Notes: generated by a model from the sequence alone, not told the origin. A stretch of DNA of 53,544 nucleotides from Bacillota bacterium (GCA_021805735.1 JAJZEE010000011.1:1-53544); one strand, 5' to 3'; shown: positions 16,362-23,222, numbered from the stretch's first letter. A program made the numbers and translations.

Positions 16362-16676
16362 ATGGCGAATCACGATGGTCACGATCATGAACATGACGAA
16401 GAACTGGAACAGGATGAGATTATCATCCTTGAGGATGAAGACGGCAACGAGCACGAGTTTGTGATCGCAGAAACATTTGAAGTGGACTCCCGGATGTATG
16501 CGGTCCTTGTATCGGCGGACGGTTCCTCTGAGGAAGGCTTCATTTTTCGCGTCGAAGAAAAAGAAGAAGACGGTGAACCATACGTCGATTTCGTCGCCAT
16601 TGAAGACGATGAAGAGTGGTCGGCAGTTGAAAAAGTGTATAACGAACTGCTCGAAGACGATGAAGACGCCGAGTAA
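16362..16676 (+). CDS. DUF1292 domain protein (YrzB-like)
   Basis: 104 residues from the ATG at 16362 preceded by AGAGGG. The N-terminus is His/Asp/Glu-rich (MANHDGHDHEHDEELEQDE), followed by the DUF1292 core: IIILEDEDGNEHEFVIAETF, YAVLVSADGSSEEGFIFRV, YVDFVAIEDDEEW, VEKVYNEL. The whole protein is strongly acidic. Family members lie near yrrL/yrzL in Bacillus and have no assigned function. The His-rich N-terminus might bind metal (inference). A terminator overlaps the last codons. Confidence 0.85.
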   Translation: MANHDGHDHEHDEELEQDEIIILEDEDGNEHEFVIAETFEVDSRMYAVLVSADGSSEEGFIFRVEEKEEDGEPYVDFVAIEDDEEWSAVEKVYNELLEDDEDAE

Positions 16677-16687
16677 TCGGCGTCTTC
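16662..16687 (+). terminator. Rho-independent terminator overlapping the DUF1292 gene stop
   Basis: GAAGACGCCGA - GTAA - TCGGCGTCTTC: a perfect 11-bp stem whose loop contains the TAA stop codon, followed by a pyrimidine-rich GCTTTCTCT. Confidence 0.75.
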
Positions 16688-16751
16688 GCTTTCTCTGAGT
16701 AATAGGATTTCGTCAAATCTCTGGCCTTGGTCCAGACGCTGCTCTTTCGAA

Positions 16752-16842
16752 CGGAGTGAGAGGGATTCGAACCCTCGATACGCCTTTACAGCGTATACTC
16801 GCTTAGCAGGCGAGCGCCTTCGACCAACTCGGCCATCACTCC
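16752..16842 (-). tRNA. tRNA-Ser (GCT)
   Basis: 91-nt type II tRNA with acceptor GGAGTGA/TCACTCC, anticodon stem-loop CTCGC-CTGCTAA-GCGAG (anticodon GCT), a long variable arm and GGTTCGAATCC. CCA is not encoded (TTC follows the discriminator G), unlike the other tRNAs in this window. Confidence 0.95.
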
Positions 16843-16858
16843 AACATGAGAAGGAAAA

Positions 16859-16934
16859 TGGAGCCACTTGCCGGATTCGAACCGGCTACCTGCTCATTAC
16901 GAGTGAGCCGCTCTACCAACTGAGCTAAAGTGGC
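16859..16934 (-). tRNA. tRNA-Thr (CGT)
   Basis: Acceptor GCCACTT/AAGTGGC, anticodon loop CTCGTAA in stem GCTCA/TGAGC, CCA encoded. Confidence 0.95.
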
Positions 16935-16944
16935 AGCAGATCAT

Positions 16945-17021
16945 TGGTGGCGGAGGAGGGACTCGAACCCCCGACACTGCGGGTATGAACCGCATGCTCT
17001 AACCAGCTGAGCTACTCCGCC
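16945..17021 (-). tRNA. tRNA-Met (CAT), elongator type
   Basis: Acceptor GGCGGAG/CTCCGCC fully paired, anticodon loop TTCATAC in stem TGCGG/CCGCA, CCA encoded. The paired first base and D-arm fit elongator Met rather than initiator; Ile2 (modified CAT) is less likely because it resembles Bacillus elongator Met closely. Confidence 0.92.
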
Positions 17022-17024
17022 TAC

Positions 17025-17118
17025 TGGCGGAGAGAGTGGGATTCGAACCCACGAGACGGTTTAAAGCCGCCTACACGATTTCCAATCGTGCTCCTTCGAC
17101 CAACTCGGACATCTCTCC
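17025..17118 (-). tRNA. tRNA-Ser (GGA)
   Basis: Type II tRNA, acceptor GGAGAGA/TCTCTCC, anticodon loop TTGGAAA in stem CACGA/TCGTG, long variable arm, CCA encoded. First gene of the four-tRNA minus-strand cluster. Confidence 0.95.
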
Positions 17119-17135
17119 ATAGCAAGACAAGAGAT

Positions 17136-17164
17136 AAGATACCACGAATCAGGCCAAGAAGCAA
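17136..17164 (-). promoter_or_regulatory. Promoter of the Ser-Met-Thr-Ser tRNA cluster
   Basis: TTGCTT (17159-17164), 17-base spacer, TATCTT (17136-17141), 18 bases before tRNA-Ser(GGA) on the minus strand. A good vegetative-type promoter. Confidence 0.7.
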
Positions 17165-17245
17165 CTGCACAAATCCCGCCAATCCCGCAATCCCGGCATC
17201 CCGCCTTTCACAACGCTCATCAGCGGTTTGGGTCGTCGAGCTTCG

Positions 17246-17656
17246 TCACTTGACGGGGGGAATGGTCTTCAGTTGCACCTTATAGGCGCGCAGCAAACCG
17301 AGAAAGTCGTGAAACCAGGGACCGCCGTACGCGACAAGGACCCCGGCCGACACGTAGTCCAGTCCACTGGCCACCCATTCAGGCTGCATGGCGCTCCAAA
17401 CAGGCGTGAGCTTTAGCATCTGCAGCGGATGTACTTGCGCGATCCCCGCGAGCACGGTTCCATTGGCCCCTGCGAGAAAATGGATGTTAACCCTGCGCAA
17501 TGTCTCCTCATAGATTTCATCCCACTTGCTGTCGTTAGGCTGCGCTTTGGCCTGCAGGTGCAGGAAGGTGATACGCTTCTTCATCTGCTGCGTCACTGCT
17601 TGGGCTCCTGCTGACAGCGCCGCCATGACTGCGACGAACTGCATCAGTTCATCCAC
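17246..17656 (-). CDS. Hypothetical protein with hydrophobic N- and C-terminal segments
   Basis: 136 residues from a GTG at 17656 with GGGGGG upstream; the open frame extends 22 codons more without coding signal. An N-terminal hydrophobic helix (LMQFVAVMAALSAGAQAV), a basic/amphipathic middle (MKKRITFLHLQAKAQPND, WDEIYEETLRRVNIHF) and a second hydrophobic stretch (LDYVSAGVLVAYGGPWFHDFLGLL) suggest a small membrane-associated protein. I do not recognise the family. It lies between trpE and a tRNA cluster, same strand as both. Confidence 0.6.
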   Translation of the reverse strand: MDELMQFVAVMAALSAGAQAVTQQMKKRITFLHLQAKAQPNDSKWDEIYEETLRRVNIHFLAGANGTVLAGIAQVHPLQMLKLTPVWSAMQPEWVASGLDYVSAGVLVAYGGPWFHDFLGLLRAYKVQLKTIPPVK

Positions 17657-17717
17657 ATGAATCCCCCCATTCCGGCTTTTGTAGAAGCCTACGCCGCGCG
17701 GATTGTCCGGTAGAACA

Positions 17718-17755
17718 CGCAAGGCGCCCCGATAGTTGCATCAAGGCGCCTTGCG
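17718..17755 (-). terminator. Terminator-like hairpin downstream of trpE
   Basis: Perfect 11-bp inverted repeat CGCAAGGCGCC/GGCGCCTTGCG with a 16-nt loop, 30 bases beyond the trpE stop. There is no clear T run on the minus strand, so termination is uncertain. Confidence 0.45.
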
Positions 17756-17784
17756 GCATCGTTAAGGGGGGAACATATTGTCCG

Positions 17785-19212
17785 TTAGAGAATTGTCGCC
17801 CGCAGAGCTCCCAGCTTATGATCACACTCCCGCCATTCCTGTCCGGGATCGGAATCCGCGACGATGCCTGCGCCAGCCTGCAAGTACGTCACTCCATTCT
17901 GATGAACCACTGTACGGATGACAATGGCGGTGTCGATATTGCCAAAACAGTCAAACATCCCGATCACGCCTCCGTACGGACCGCGCCGGAATTCCTCAAG
18001 TTCGTCAATGATCTCCATCGCGCGCACTTTTGGCGCTCCGCTCAAGGTGCCAGCCGGAAATGTCGAGAGAAAGACCTCATATGGACTGACGCCAGGTCTC
18101 AGCTTTGCCGTCACGAGCGACACCAGGTGAAATACATGAGAGTACTCCTCAATTTGCAACAGTTGAGCCACTTCAACCGTTCCGGGCGCCGCGATACGAC
18201 CGAGGTCATTGCGGCACAGATCGACCAGCATGACATGCTCTGCGCGTTCCTTGGGATCGCGCAGTAATTCCTCCATCAGCTTCAGATTCTGCTCGGGCGT
18301 CTTGCCTTTGCCTTTGGATGTACCCGCTATCGGTTTCATTTGCGCTATTCCCTGATCGACCCGCACCTGCATCTCCGGGCTCGCGCCAAAGATCAGGTAC
18401 GATCCATAGTGGGCGTAGAACATATACGGTGAAGGGTTCATCGCCCGTAACCGCCCATATACCTCCAGAGTATCGATATCGCCAAGGATACGCATGCGCT
18501 TTGATATGACACACTGAAATACGTCTCCGGCGCGAATGTATTCTTTGGCGCGTAAAATACGCCCCACGTAGTCCTCGTACGACACGTCTTCATGTACTTG
18601 CAGCGCATTCTTGTCATAGCCTTCAAATACTGGCGGGCCGTCCTTGGCCAGATTCACCAACCGCTCAATCGCCTCCAGGCCTGGTCCGTCCACACCCTCG
18701 AAATAGTGAATGTAAAGATTCATGCGTTCCGGAGTAATATGCATGACGATACGATGGATTTGCAGATGAAAATCGTCGACAGTCCTATCGTCCGCTGTGC
18801 TGTCGGGAATATCCTCAAAATAGCGGATGCAGTCATACCCGAAAAAGCCCAAAAATCCGAACGCGTGAGCAGGCAGATCAGGTTCCGGAGCAAACGCCTG
18901 CATGATGGCGTCGAGCTTTTGAGGGAGTTCTTTCCCGATAGAGTGCTCTGGAGAAAGCCCGATCCCGGACAACACGCTGTCGTGCCCTTCGATGGTCATC
19001 CGATCGCCCTTGCCCCGGGCAGACAAAACAGGAAACAACCCTATGATCGAGGAACAGTATGCACTCTTGGAATCAGTCACGGAGTCCAGTAGAAATCCCT
19101 GTTCTGGACCGTATTCCCGTACAAACGCTGTAAAAAAGGAGAATGCCTCAGCCTGTGCGGGAAATTGGTAACGGGCTGTCCGAACCCTCAACGGAGCTGC
19201 CACCCTAGTCAT
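17785..19212 (-). CDS. trpE: Anthranilate synthase component I (TrpE; PabB possible)
   Basis: 475 residues of the chorismate-binding family. C-terminal catalytic motifs include PIAGTSKGKGKT (PIAGT as in TrpE; PabB usually has PIKGT), HVMLVDLCRNDLGRIA, STFPAGTLSGAPKVRAMEIIDELE, GPYGGVIG and LQAGAGIVADSDP. Near the N-terminus GFLLDSV matches the LLES-type tryptophan feedback motif. The enzyme makes anthranilate from chorismate using ammonia from the amidotransferase encoded just upstream (trpG overlaps by ATGA). The TRAP-type leader ahead of trpG supports a tryptophan rather than folate role. The rest of the trp operon is not adjacent. Confidence 0.88.
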   Translation of the reverse strand: MTRVAAPLRVRTARYQFPAQAEAFSFFTAFVREYGPEQGFLLDSVTDSKSAYCSSIIGLFPVLSARGKGDRMTIEGHDSVLSGIGLSPEHSIGKELPQKLDAIMQAFAPEPDLPAHAFGFLGFFGYDCIRYFEDIPDSTADDRTVDDFHLQIHRIVMHITPERMNLYIHYFEGVDGPGLEAIERLVNLAKDGPPVFEGYDKNALQVHEDVSYEDYVGRILRAKEYIRAGDVFQCVISKRMRILGDIDTLEVYGRLRAMNPSPYMFYAHYGSYLIFGASPEMQVRVDQGIAQMKPIAGTSKGKGKTPEQNLKLMEELLRDPKERAEHVMLVDLCRNDLGRIAAPGTVEVAQLLQIEEYSHVFHLVSLVTAKLRPGVSPYEVFLSTFPAGTLSGAPKVRAMEIIDELEEFRRGPYGGVIGMFDCFGNIDTAIVIRTVVHQNGVTYLQAGAGIVADSDPGQEWRECDHKLGALRATIL

Positions 19213-19841
19213 TGCCGCACCCCCGTAACGACAGGCGCAGTGTCGACTGTTCCGGTCGGAGAATCAAGTTCACCAGCGATGGCAAGGAAGTTTTCGATCA
19301 TTTCATGACCGAATTCAGTCAACACTGCTTCTGGGTGAAACTGAACGCCAAACACGGGGTACTCACGATGTTGCACAGCCATCATCAACCCGTTGTCTGC
19401 GCGAGCCGTCACCCGAAGACATTCAGGCATATGTTCCGGTGAAATGACCAATGAGTGATATCTGGTGGCGTAAAACGTTGACGATATGCCTCTGAAGAGG
19501 GGTGAGGTACCGTCCTGGCGAATCAGCGAAACCTTGCCGTGCATGATCTCGCCAGCTCGTACAATGGTCGCGTCAAATGCCTGACCGATGGATTGGTGCC
19601 CCAGACATACTCCAAGAATCGGAATTTCCGTATACAATGCGGATACCGTTGCTACCGAAATTCCCGCTTCATCCGGCGTGCACGGCCCCGGTGAGATGAC
19701 AATGCCTCTCGGCTTCATGGCTGCAATCTCATCCACAGTCGTTTCATCATTGCGGTAAACTTTAACATCGGCCCCAGCCATAAGCATGTACTGGACCAAA
19801 TTGAATGTAAAGGAATCATAGTTGTCGATCACGACAATCAT
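19209..19841 (-). CDS. trpG: Anthranilate synthase glutamine amidotransferase (TrpG/PabA)
   Basis: 210 residues, class I glutamine amidotransferase. The start IVVIDNYDSFTFNLVQYM is diagnostic of TrpG/PabA. The catalytic triad is visible: Cys in LGVCLGHQSIGQAF, His and Glu in GVQFHPEAVLT. ISPGPCTPDEAG and ATRYHSL are also conserved. It supplies ammonia to TrpE and, as in many Bacilli, the same protein could also serve PabB in folate synthesis. The 3' end overlaps trpE. Expression is probably controlled by the leader at 19876-20063; AAGGCGG precedes the ATG. Confidence 0.92.
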   Translation of the reverse strand: MIVVIDNYDSFTFNLVQYMLMAGADVKVYRNDETTVDEIAAMKPRGIVISPGPCTPDEAGISVATVSALYTEIPILGVCLGHQSIGQAFDATIVRAGEIMHGKVSLIRQDGTSPLFRGISSTFYATRYHSLVISPEHMPECLRVTARADNGLMMAVQHREYPVFGVQFHPEAVLTEFGHEMIENFLAIAGELDSPTGTVDTAPVVTGVRQ

Positions 19842-19875
19842 CCCGGCATTCCGCCTTTGCTACTAAAATGGAAAC

Positions 19876-19903
19876 AAAAAAACCACTGCCGGTTCCGTCG
19901 TGG
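19876..19903 (-). terminator. Attenuator hairpin in the trpG-trpE leader
   Basis: On the minus strand CCACGACGGAACCGGCAGTGG (imperfect stem, CCAC/GTGG outer pairs) is followed by seven T. It lies between the triplet array and trpG, 35 bases before the start codon, as expected for a TRAP-controlled transcription terminator. ACTCG just before the stem could pair with CGAGT in the triplet array as an antiterminator (inference). Confidence 0.6.
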
Positions 19904-19959
19904 TCGAGTGTGCCCAAACCATGCGCAATGTACGCGCCTGGTGACAGGCTCCTGTGTGG

Positions 19960-19997
19960 CTATGCTCAACTCGCCTCAACTAAATCGGACTCTGCTC
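19960..19997 (-). promoter_or_regulatory. TRAP-type (trp RNA-binding attenuation protein) binding site
   Basis: The minus-strand transcript reads GAG-CA-GAG-UC-CGA-UU-UAG-UU-GAG-GC-GAG-UU-GAG-CA-UAG. That is seven (G/U)AG triplets in an exact 5-nt register (plus-strand triplets start at 19960, 65, 70, 75, 80, 90, 95), with one degenerate position at 85. A further GAG lies at 19949-19951. This is the hallmark of TRAP targets, which carry up to 11 triplets spaced by 2-3 nt. It sits between a strong promoter and the attenuator. Confidence 0.82.
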
Positions 19998-20034
19998 AGC
20001 CGGCGTCGCTGCTTGACGCCGCGCTATATGTGTG

Positions 20035-20063
20035 AGTCTAGCGCAGTAACCGGATATTGTCAA
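20035..20063 (-). promoter_or_regulatory. Sigma-A promoter of the trpG-trpE leader
   Basis: TTGACA (20058-20063), exactly 17 bases, TAGACT (20035-20040). Transcription would start near 20028, giving a leader of about 190 nt before trpG. Confidence 0.85.
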
Positions 20064-20231
20064 TACTCATTTTCCATGAGGTGTTGTTCACTTCCGATGA
20101 TTTAGACCCCACGTTACAAATGCCGTCGCTCGCTTCTGACCTTCCTCATATAACATCAAGATGAGAAGATCACCGTGGGGCCGATACACCGGAACTTGCC
20201 GATTGGTATTCGAAAACGTCCGAAGGAAGGG

Positions 20232-21482
20232 ATGGATGTTCAGGTGACAAAACCCCCAAGCATCAAGAAGCGAGCTAAGAAATTGAGCAGACCAGGCGCA
20301 CCCTGCTGTACACTGATCATTAACAAGACCATTGTGAAATGTGGGCGTGTGAAATGCCGAAGGCATGGACCTCGTGGACCTCGTGGACCTCGGGGACCTG
20401 CCGGACCTGCCGGACCTCCTGGACCTCCTGGACCTCCTGGACCTCCTGGACCTCCTGGACCTCCACCCCCTTGTGGAATGCCGTCCTGCCGCTGGGTCGA
20501 GAGTCCAAATAACCCGTGCTACTCCCCATCCATGCCGGCGTATTATCAGACGGTGCGTTACAGGGCCGACGGGTTTGCTCCTTTTGGTCCGTTCGCGTTC
20601 TACAAAATGTGGTACGACTTTGCCAGTACTGGCGGAATTGCTGTGGCCTCCTCTACAAATGGGATCAACTGGACTTTTCGGGCTTATGTTACTGGTCTGG
20701 TGCCTACATCTCGGCATTCCAGGGTTTTATTTGACCCAGATGGGTTTGGCATAGGGGCGCCATACAGGATTTGGTATTGGGATTCGGCCTATCTTTATGT
20801 GGATGACGCTGCCGTACTTCGCATGCTCCGAACTGCCAGTTCTGTCGACGGGATCAATTGGACCGATGACACCACTCTCGTCCAAGATACGGCCTCACCT
20901 TTGCTGACTCCTTTTCCCGCTTATAACAGGGGGAGTTATGGACCAGCAGATGTTTTGTACTTCCCGGATAATCCTCCGGTTCTTGATCCGGTCAATGCTT
21001 TTAATAACCGATACGTCATGTACTACAACATTACCGATGGATCGACTGAGCAACTGGCGTTGGCCGTGTCCGTCGATGGTGTATTCTGGAGAAAGGAAGG
21101 CCCTTTAGCTGTACTTCCCACAGGCAGTGCCGTCTCATGGGACGAGAATTATGCAACCGAGCACGCTGTGGTACTTCGCCTGACAGCGAGCAACTTCATG
21201 ATGTGGTACAGCGGAGGAAGAACAACTTCCCATGAAGGAATCGGCTGCGCGTCATCAACGGATGGGATACATTGGGTGAAATTCTCGGGAAATCCGATAT
21301 TCAGCATTAGCGATGGGGTTCTGTGGAGAAATGAACGCACGCATGACCCTTGGGTATTGTTTGATCCCTTACGATTCAGCGGTCATGGCGACTCAGTCTG
21401 CTTTAAGTTTTGGATGACCGGCGCCCCGGCCGCAGCTCCCGCGAATATTAGCGTAGGTTACGCCACCAATCTTTTGGGATAA
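20232..21482 (+). CDS. Collagen-like protein with C-terminal beta-propeller-like domain
   Basis: 416 residues from the ATG at 20232, close behind AAGGAAGGG; in-frame GTGs at 20175 and 20244 are alternatives. A basic N-terminus ([10 protein letters not shown]), two Cys clusters ([16 protein letters not shown]), then 11 Gly-X-Y triplets: three GPR, two GPA and six GPP. The remaining ~330 residues contain repeated blades with the pattern MWY-x(n)[12 protein letters not shown], AVSVDGVFW and [14 protein letters not shown], resembling five-bladed glycosidase-like propellers (GH32/43/DUF377 type). No signal peptide is visible, as in BclA-type spore surface proteins. A spore-surface role is inferred; enzymatic activity is unproven. 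A terminator follows. Confidence 0.8.
   Translation: MDVQVTKPPSIKKRAKKLSRPGAPCCTLIINKTIVKCGRVKCRRHGPRGPRGPRGPAGPAGPPGPPGPPGPPGPPGPPPPCGMPSCRWVESPNNPCYSPSMPAYYQTVRYRADGFAPFGPFAFYKMWYDFASTGGIAVASSTNGINWTFRAYVTGLVPTSRHSRVLFDPDGFGIGAPYRIWYWDSAYLYVDDAAVLRMLRTASSVDGINWTDDTTLVQDTASPLLTPFPAYNRGSYGPADVLYFPDNPPVLDPVNAFNNRYVMYYNITDGSTEQLALAVSVDGVFWRKEGPLAVLPTGSAVSWDENYATEHAVVLRLTASNFMMWYSGGRTTSHEGIGCASSTDGIHWVKFSGNPIFSISDGVLWRNERTHDPWVLFDPLRFSGHGDSVCFKFWMTGAPAAAPANISVGYATNLLG
20367..20466 (+). repeat. 9-bp tandem repeats encoding Gly-X-Y collagen triplets
   Basis: About 11 near-identical 9-bp units (GGACCTCCT and variants such as GGACCTCGT and GGACCTGCC) lie in frame inside the collagen-like gene. They are prone to slippage, so repeat number may vary among strains. 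Confidence 0.85.
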
Positions 21483-21540
21483 GGGGCAACATCTCGTCAA
21501 GTGGCGGTTCGTCGCAAAGCAGCAGATCTAATACCCGATG

Positions 21541-21595
21541 CCGTGTCCAGGATGACCGCCGCGTGAGCGGCAGGATCTTGGACACGGTTGTTTTA
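21541..21595 (+). terminator. Terminator after the collagen-like gene
   Basis: CCGTGTCCA (21541-21549) pairs with TGGACACGG (21579-21587), with an inner GCCGC-GTGA-GCGGC hairpin, followed by TTGTTTTAG. Confidence 0.75.
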
Positions 21596-21655
21596 GTTGG
21601 AACGCAGATAGACTGGAGCGTCTTCACACCCGCGAAAAATCGCTCGCAGGCGGCA

Positions 21656-21913
21656 TCAGTACCGTGTACTGACAACCAGCTTCACCGTGTGCTTCTCCGG
21701 GATCTGCAGAGCTTGTCCAGTCTGGGGATTTCGCCCGGTGCGCGCCGCCCGCGTGGCCGGTTTGAGTTTGCCGACGCCCACGATCGTCACTTCTTCCCCG
21801 GCTTTCAACTGCTCGTGTATGGCTTCTTGCAGCGCGTTCCACGCCGCCTCTGTGTCCTTCTTGCTCAAGCTGCTTGCTTCGCGGGCCCGTGTGATCAGTG
21901 CTTCCTTGCTCAA
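21656..21913 (-). CDS. HU family DNA-binding protein
   Basis: 85 residues if started at the TTG at 21913, which follows AAGGGGG with ~8-base spacing. This reproduces the usual HU N-terminus (SKEALITRAREASSLSKKDTE) and length. The domain is complete: AWNALQEAIHEQLKAGEEVTIVGVGKL, then the beta-arm region and ATRAARTGRNPQTGQALQIPEKHTVKL with the conserved RNPQTG/IPE motif. HU bends DNA as a dimer and organises the nucleoid. The frame stays open upstream to 22195 through an XRE-like segment, so a fused 179-residue product is formally possible. I favour separate HU translation because of the TTG with its own ribosome site. Confidence 0.8.
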   Translation of the reverse strand: MSKEALITRAREASSLSKKDTEAAWNALQEAIHEQLKAGEEVTIVGVGKLKPATRAARTGRNPQTGQALQIPEKHTVKLVVSTRY

Positions 21914-22008
21914 GTTGGCTACCCCCTTCTGATCGGTGTACAGGTTCAGTATTCCGACATACGTGTGCGTCGCCCAATCATCGACCACTTTCACCCAGAC
22001 CAGATGTC

Positions 22009-22195
22009 CTAAACGCACAGTTCCAACGCCCGCGCGCGCTATGCGAATGCCCACGCCGAGAGTCGGCGTCCGCTTTTGCTGAACAATCTGACTGAGCGTA
22101 TGCGCCGATATCTCGGCGTGCGAAGCAAACCAGATCTGCTTCATGCCCCGCGCGTCCCGGATGGCTCGCAACCGATTTCTTGAGCCCACCGACAC
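22009..22195 (-). pseudogene. XRE-type helix-turn-helix regulator, apparently frameshifted/truncated
   Basis: From the ATG at 22195 the frame encodes a Cro/CI helix-turn-helix: RNRLRAIRDARGMKQIWFASHAEISAHTLSQIV, then QQKRTPTLGVGIRIARA. Small XRE regulators normally continue A-L-x-V-x-x-x-D-L-W. Here that continuation (ALELCV, then DIW) appears only in another frame, with a TAG at 22009-22011, while the annotated frame runs on into HU. This suggests an indel plus stop in a former stand-alone regulator, or a natural read-through fusion with HU. DNA binding by the intact N-terminal part remains possible. Confidence 0.5.
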
Positions 22196-22264
22196 TCACT
22201 TCGCATCATCAGCATGACCACGTATAAATGCCTCTAAACATGCGAACATCGTAATTACCAACAT

Positions 22265-22293
22265 AAAAATCTGCAGGAGAACCAGCAGATTTT
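22265..22293 (-). terminator. Terminator of the second tRNA cluster
   Basis: On the minus strand AAATCTGC - TGGTTCTCCT - GCAGATTT plus further T residues: an 8-bp stem with a T run, 16 bases after tRNA-Ile. Confidence 0.75.
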
Positions 22294-22308
22294 AACGATT
22301 TAATCATA

Positions 22309-22385
22309 TGGTGGGCCTAAGTGGACTTGAACCACTGACCTCACGATTATCAGTCGTGCGCTCTAGCCAGCTGAGCTATAGGCCC
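22309..22385 (-). tRNA. tRNA-Ile (GAT)
   Basis: Acceptor GGGCCTA/TAGGCCC, anticodon loop CTGATAA in stem CACGA/TCGTG, GGTTCAAGTCC T-arm, CCA encoded. Last gene of the eight-tRNA minus-strand cluster. Confidence 0.96.
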
Positions 22386-22388
22386 GTA

Positions 22389-22464
22389 TGGTTGCGGGGG
22401 CAGGACTTGAACCTGCGACCTTCGGGTTATGAGCCCGACGAGCTGCCAACTGCTCCACCCCGCG
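22389..22464 (-). tRNA. Initiator tRNA-fMet (CAT)
   Basis: Starts CGCGGGG with an unpaired C1:A72, has the GGG/CCC anticodon-stem pairs around CTCATAA (CGGGCTCATAACCCG) and encodes CCA. These are initiator hallmarks. Confidence 0.96.
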
Positions 22465-22497
22465 TCGATATGCTGTTTGTTCCACACCAAGGTATGG

Positions 22498-22572
22498 TGG
22501 TGGGCGGTGGCAGGATCGAACTGCCGACCCCTCGCGTGTGAGGCGAGTGCTCTCCCCCTGAGCTAACCGCCC
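22498..22572 (-). tRNA. tRNA-Val (CAC)
   Basis: Acceptor GGGCGGT/ACCGCCC, anticodon loop CTCACAC in stem CTCGC/GCGAG, CCA encoded. Confidence 0.95.
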
Positions 22573-22574
22573 AC

Positions 22575-22733
22575 GTTCGGCTTCAGATGCGTGTCGGATG
22601 GCTGCGTCACTACGCCATCGCCCGCTCACTCATGGACCTGCGCGTACACTCATTCGCGTGCGCTGCCTGTTCCTTGCCCTCCTCGCGCCTCTTTGCCTCC
22701 GGTTCGGCTTCAGATGCGTGTCGGATGGCTGCG
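22575..22733. repeat. 32-bp perfect direct repeat between tRNA-Val and tRNA-Glu
   Basis: The unit beginning GTTCGGCTTCAGATGCG and ending GGATGGCTGCG occurs at 22575-22606 and 22702-22733, 127 bp start to start. The first copy begins 2 bp after the tRNA-Val gene. The intervening ~95 bases hold no gene I can support. This is the only long spacer in an otherwise tight tRNA cluster. Confidence 0.85.
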
Positions 22734-22742
22734 CGATACGTA

Positions 22743-22817
22743 TGGTGACCCCAAGGGGATTCGAACCCCTGTTCCCGCCGTGAAAGGGCGGTGTCTTAAC
22801 CGCTTGACCATGGGGCC
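22743..22817 (-). tRNA. tRNA-Glu (TTC)
   Basis: Acceptor GGCCCCA/TGGGGTC, anticodon loop CTTTCAC in stem CCGCC/GGCGG, CCA encoded. Confidence 0.95.
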
Positions 22818-22820
22818 GTC

Positions 22821-22895
22821 TGGCTCCCCGAGTAGGATTCGAACCTACGACCCTCCGGTTAACAGCCGGATGCTCTACCGCTGAGCTATCGAGGA
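22821..22895 (-). tRNA. tRNA-Asn (GTT)
   Basis: Acceptor TCCTCGA/TCGGGGA (with a G-T pair), anticodon loop CTGTTAA in stem TCCGG/CCGGA, discriminator G, CCA encoded. Confidence 0.95.
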
Positions 22896-22900
22896 ATCTA

Positions 22901-22976
22901 TGGTGGAGCTAAGCGGATTCGAACCGCTGACCTCTTGAGTGCGATTCAAGCGCTCTACCAACTGAGCTATAGCCCC
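22901..22976 (-). tRNA. tRNA-Ala (CGC)
   Basis: Acceptor GGGGCTA/TAGCTCC containing the G3-U70 identity pair, anticodon loop ATCGCAC in stem CTTGA/TCAAG, CCA encoded. Confidence 0.95.
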
Positions 22977-23005
22977 GAAATCCACTGCCTTGCATCTGTG
23001 CGGTA

Positions 23006-23091
23006 TGGTGCCGAAGGCCGGACTCGAACCGGCACGGGGATCACCCGCGCGCTTTTGAGGCGCGTGCGTCTGCCAATTCCGCCACTTCGGC
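23006..23091 (-). tRNA. tRNA-Leu (CAA)
   Basis: Type II tRNA, acceptor GCCGAAG/CTTCGGC, anticodon loop CTCAAAA in stem CGCGC/GCGCG, long variable arm, CCA encoded. Confidence 0.95.
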
Positions 23092-23097
23092 TAACGA

Positions 23098-23174
23098 TGG
23101 CGTGCCCGGAGAGATTCGAACTCCCGGCCTTTTGATTCGTAGTCAAACGCTCTATCCAGCTGAGCTACGGGCAC
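23098..23174 (-). tRNA. tRNA-Arg (ACG)
   Basis: Acceptor GTGCCCG/CGGGCAC, anticodon loop CTACGAA in stem TTTGA/TCAAA, CCA encoded. First gene of the cluster. Confidence 0.95.
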
Positions 23175-23192
23175 AAAAAGGAGAACACGAGT

Positions 23193-23222
23193 AGAATAGC
23201 AAAAATCGACTAGCCACGTCAA
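23193..23222 (-). promoter_or_regulatory. Promoter of the eight-tRNA cluster
   Basis: TTGACG (23217-23222), 18-base spacer, TATTCT (23193-23198), 18 bases before tRNA-Arg. Confidence 0.7.

Noticed and set aside
19985-20040. Possible degenerate copy of the palindromic repeat (TGCTCAGCC, GCTATATG)
   Set aside because: The resemblance is short and the segment is better explained as the start of the trpG leader and its promoter.
22312-23135. Frames of 60-97 codons across the tRNA cluster
   Set aside because: They are translations of tRNA genes (typical tRNA-derived peptides).
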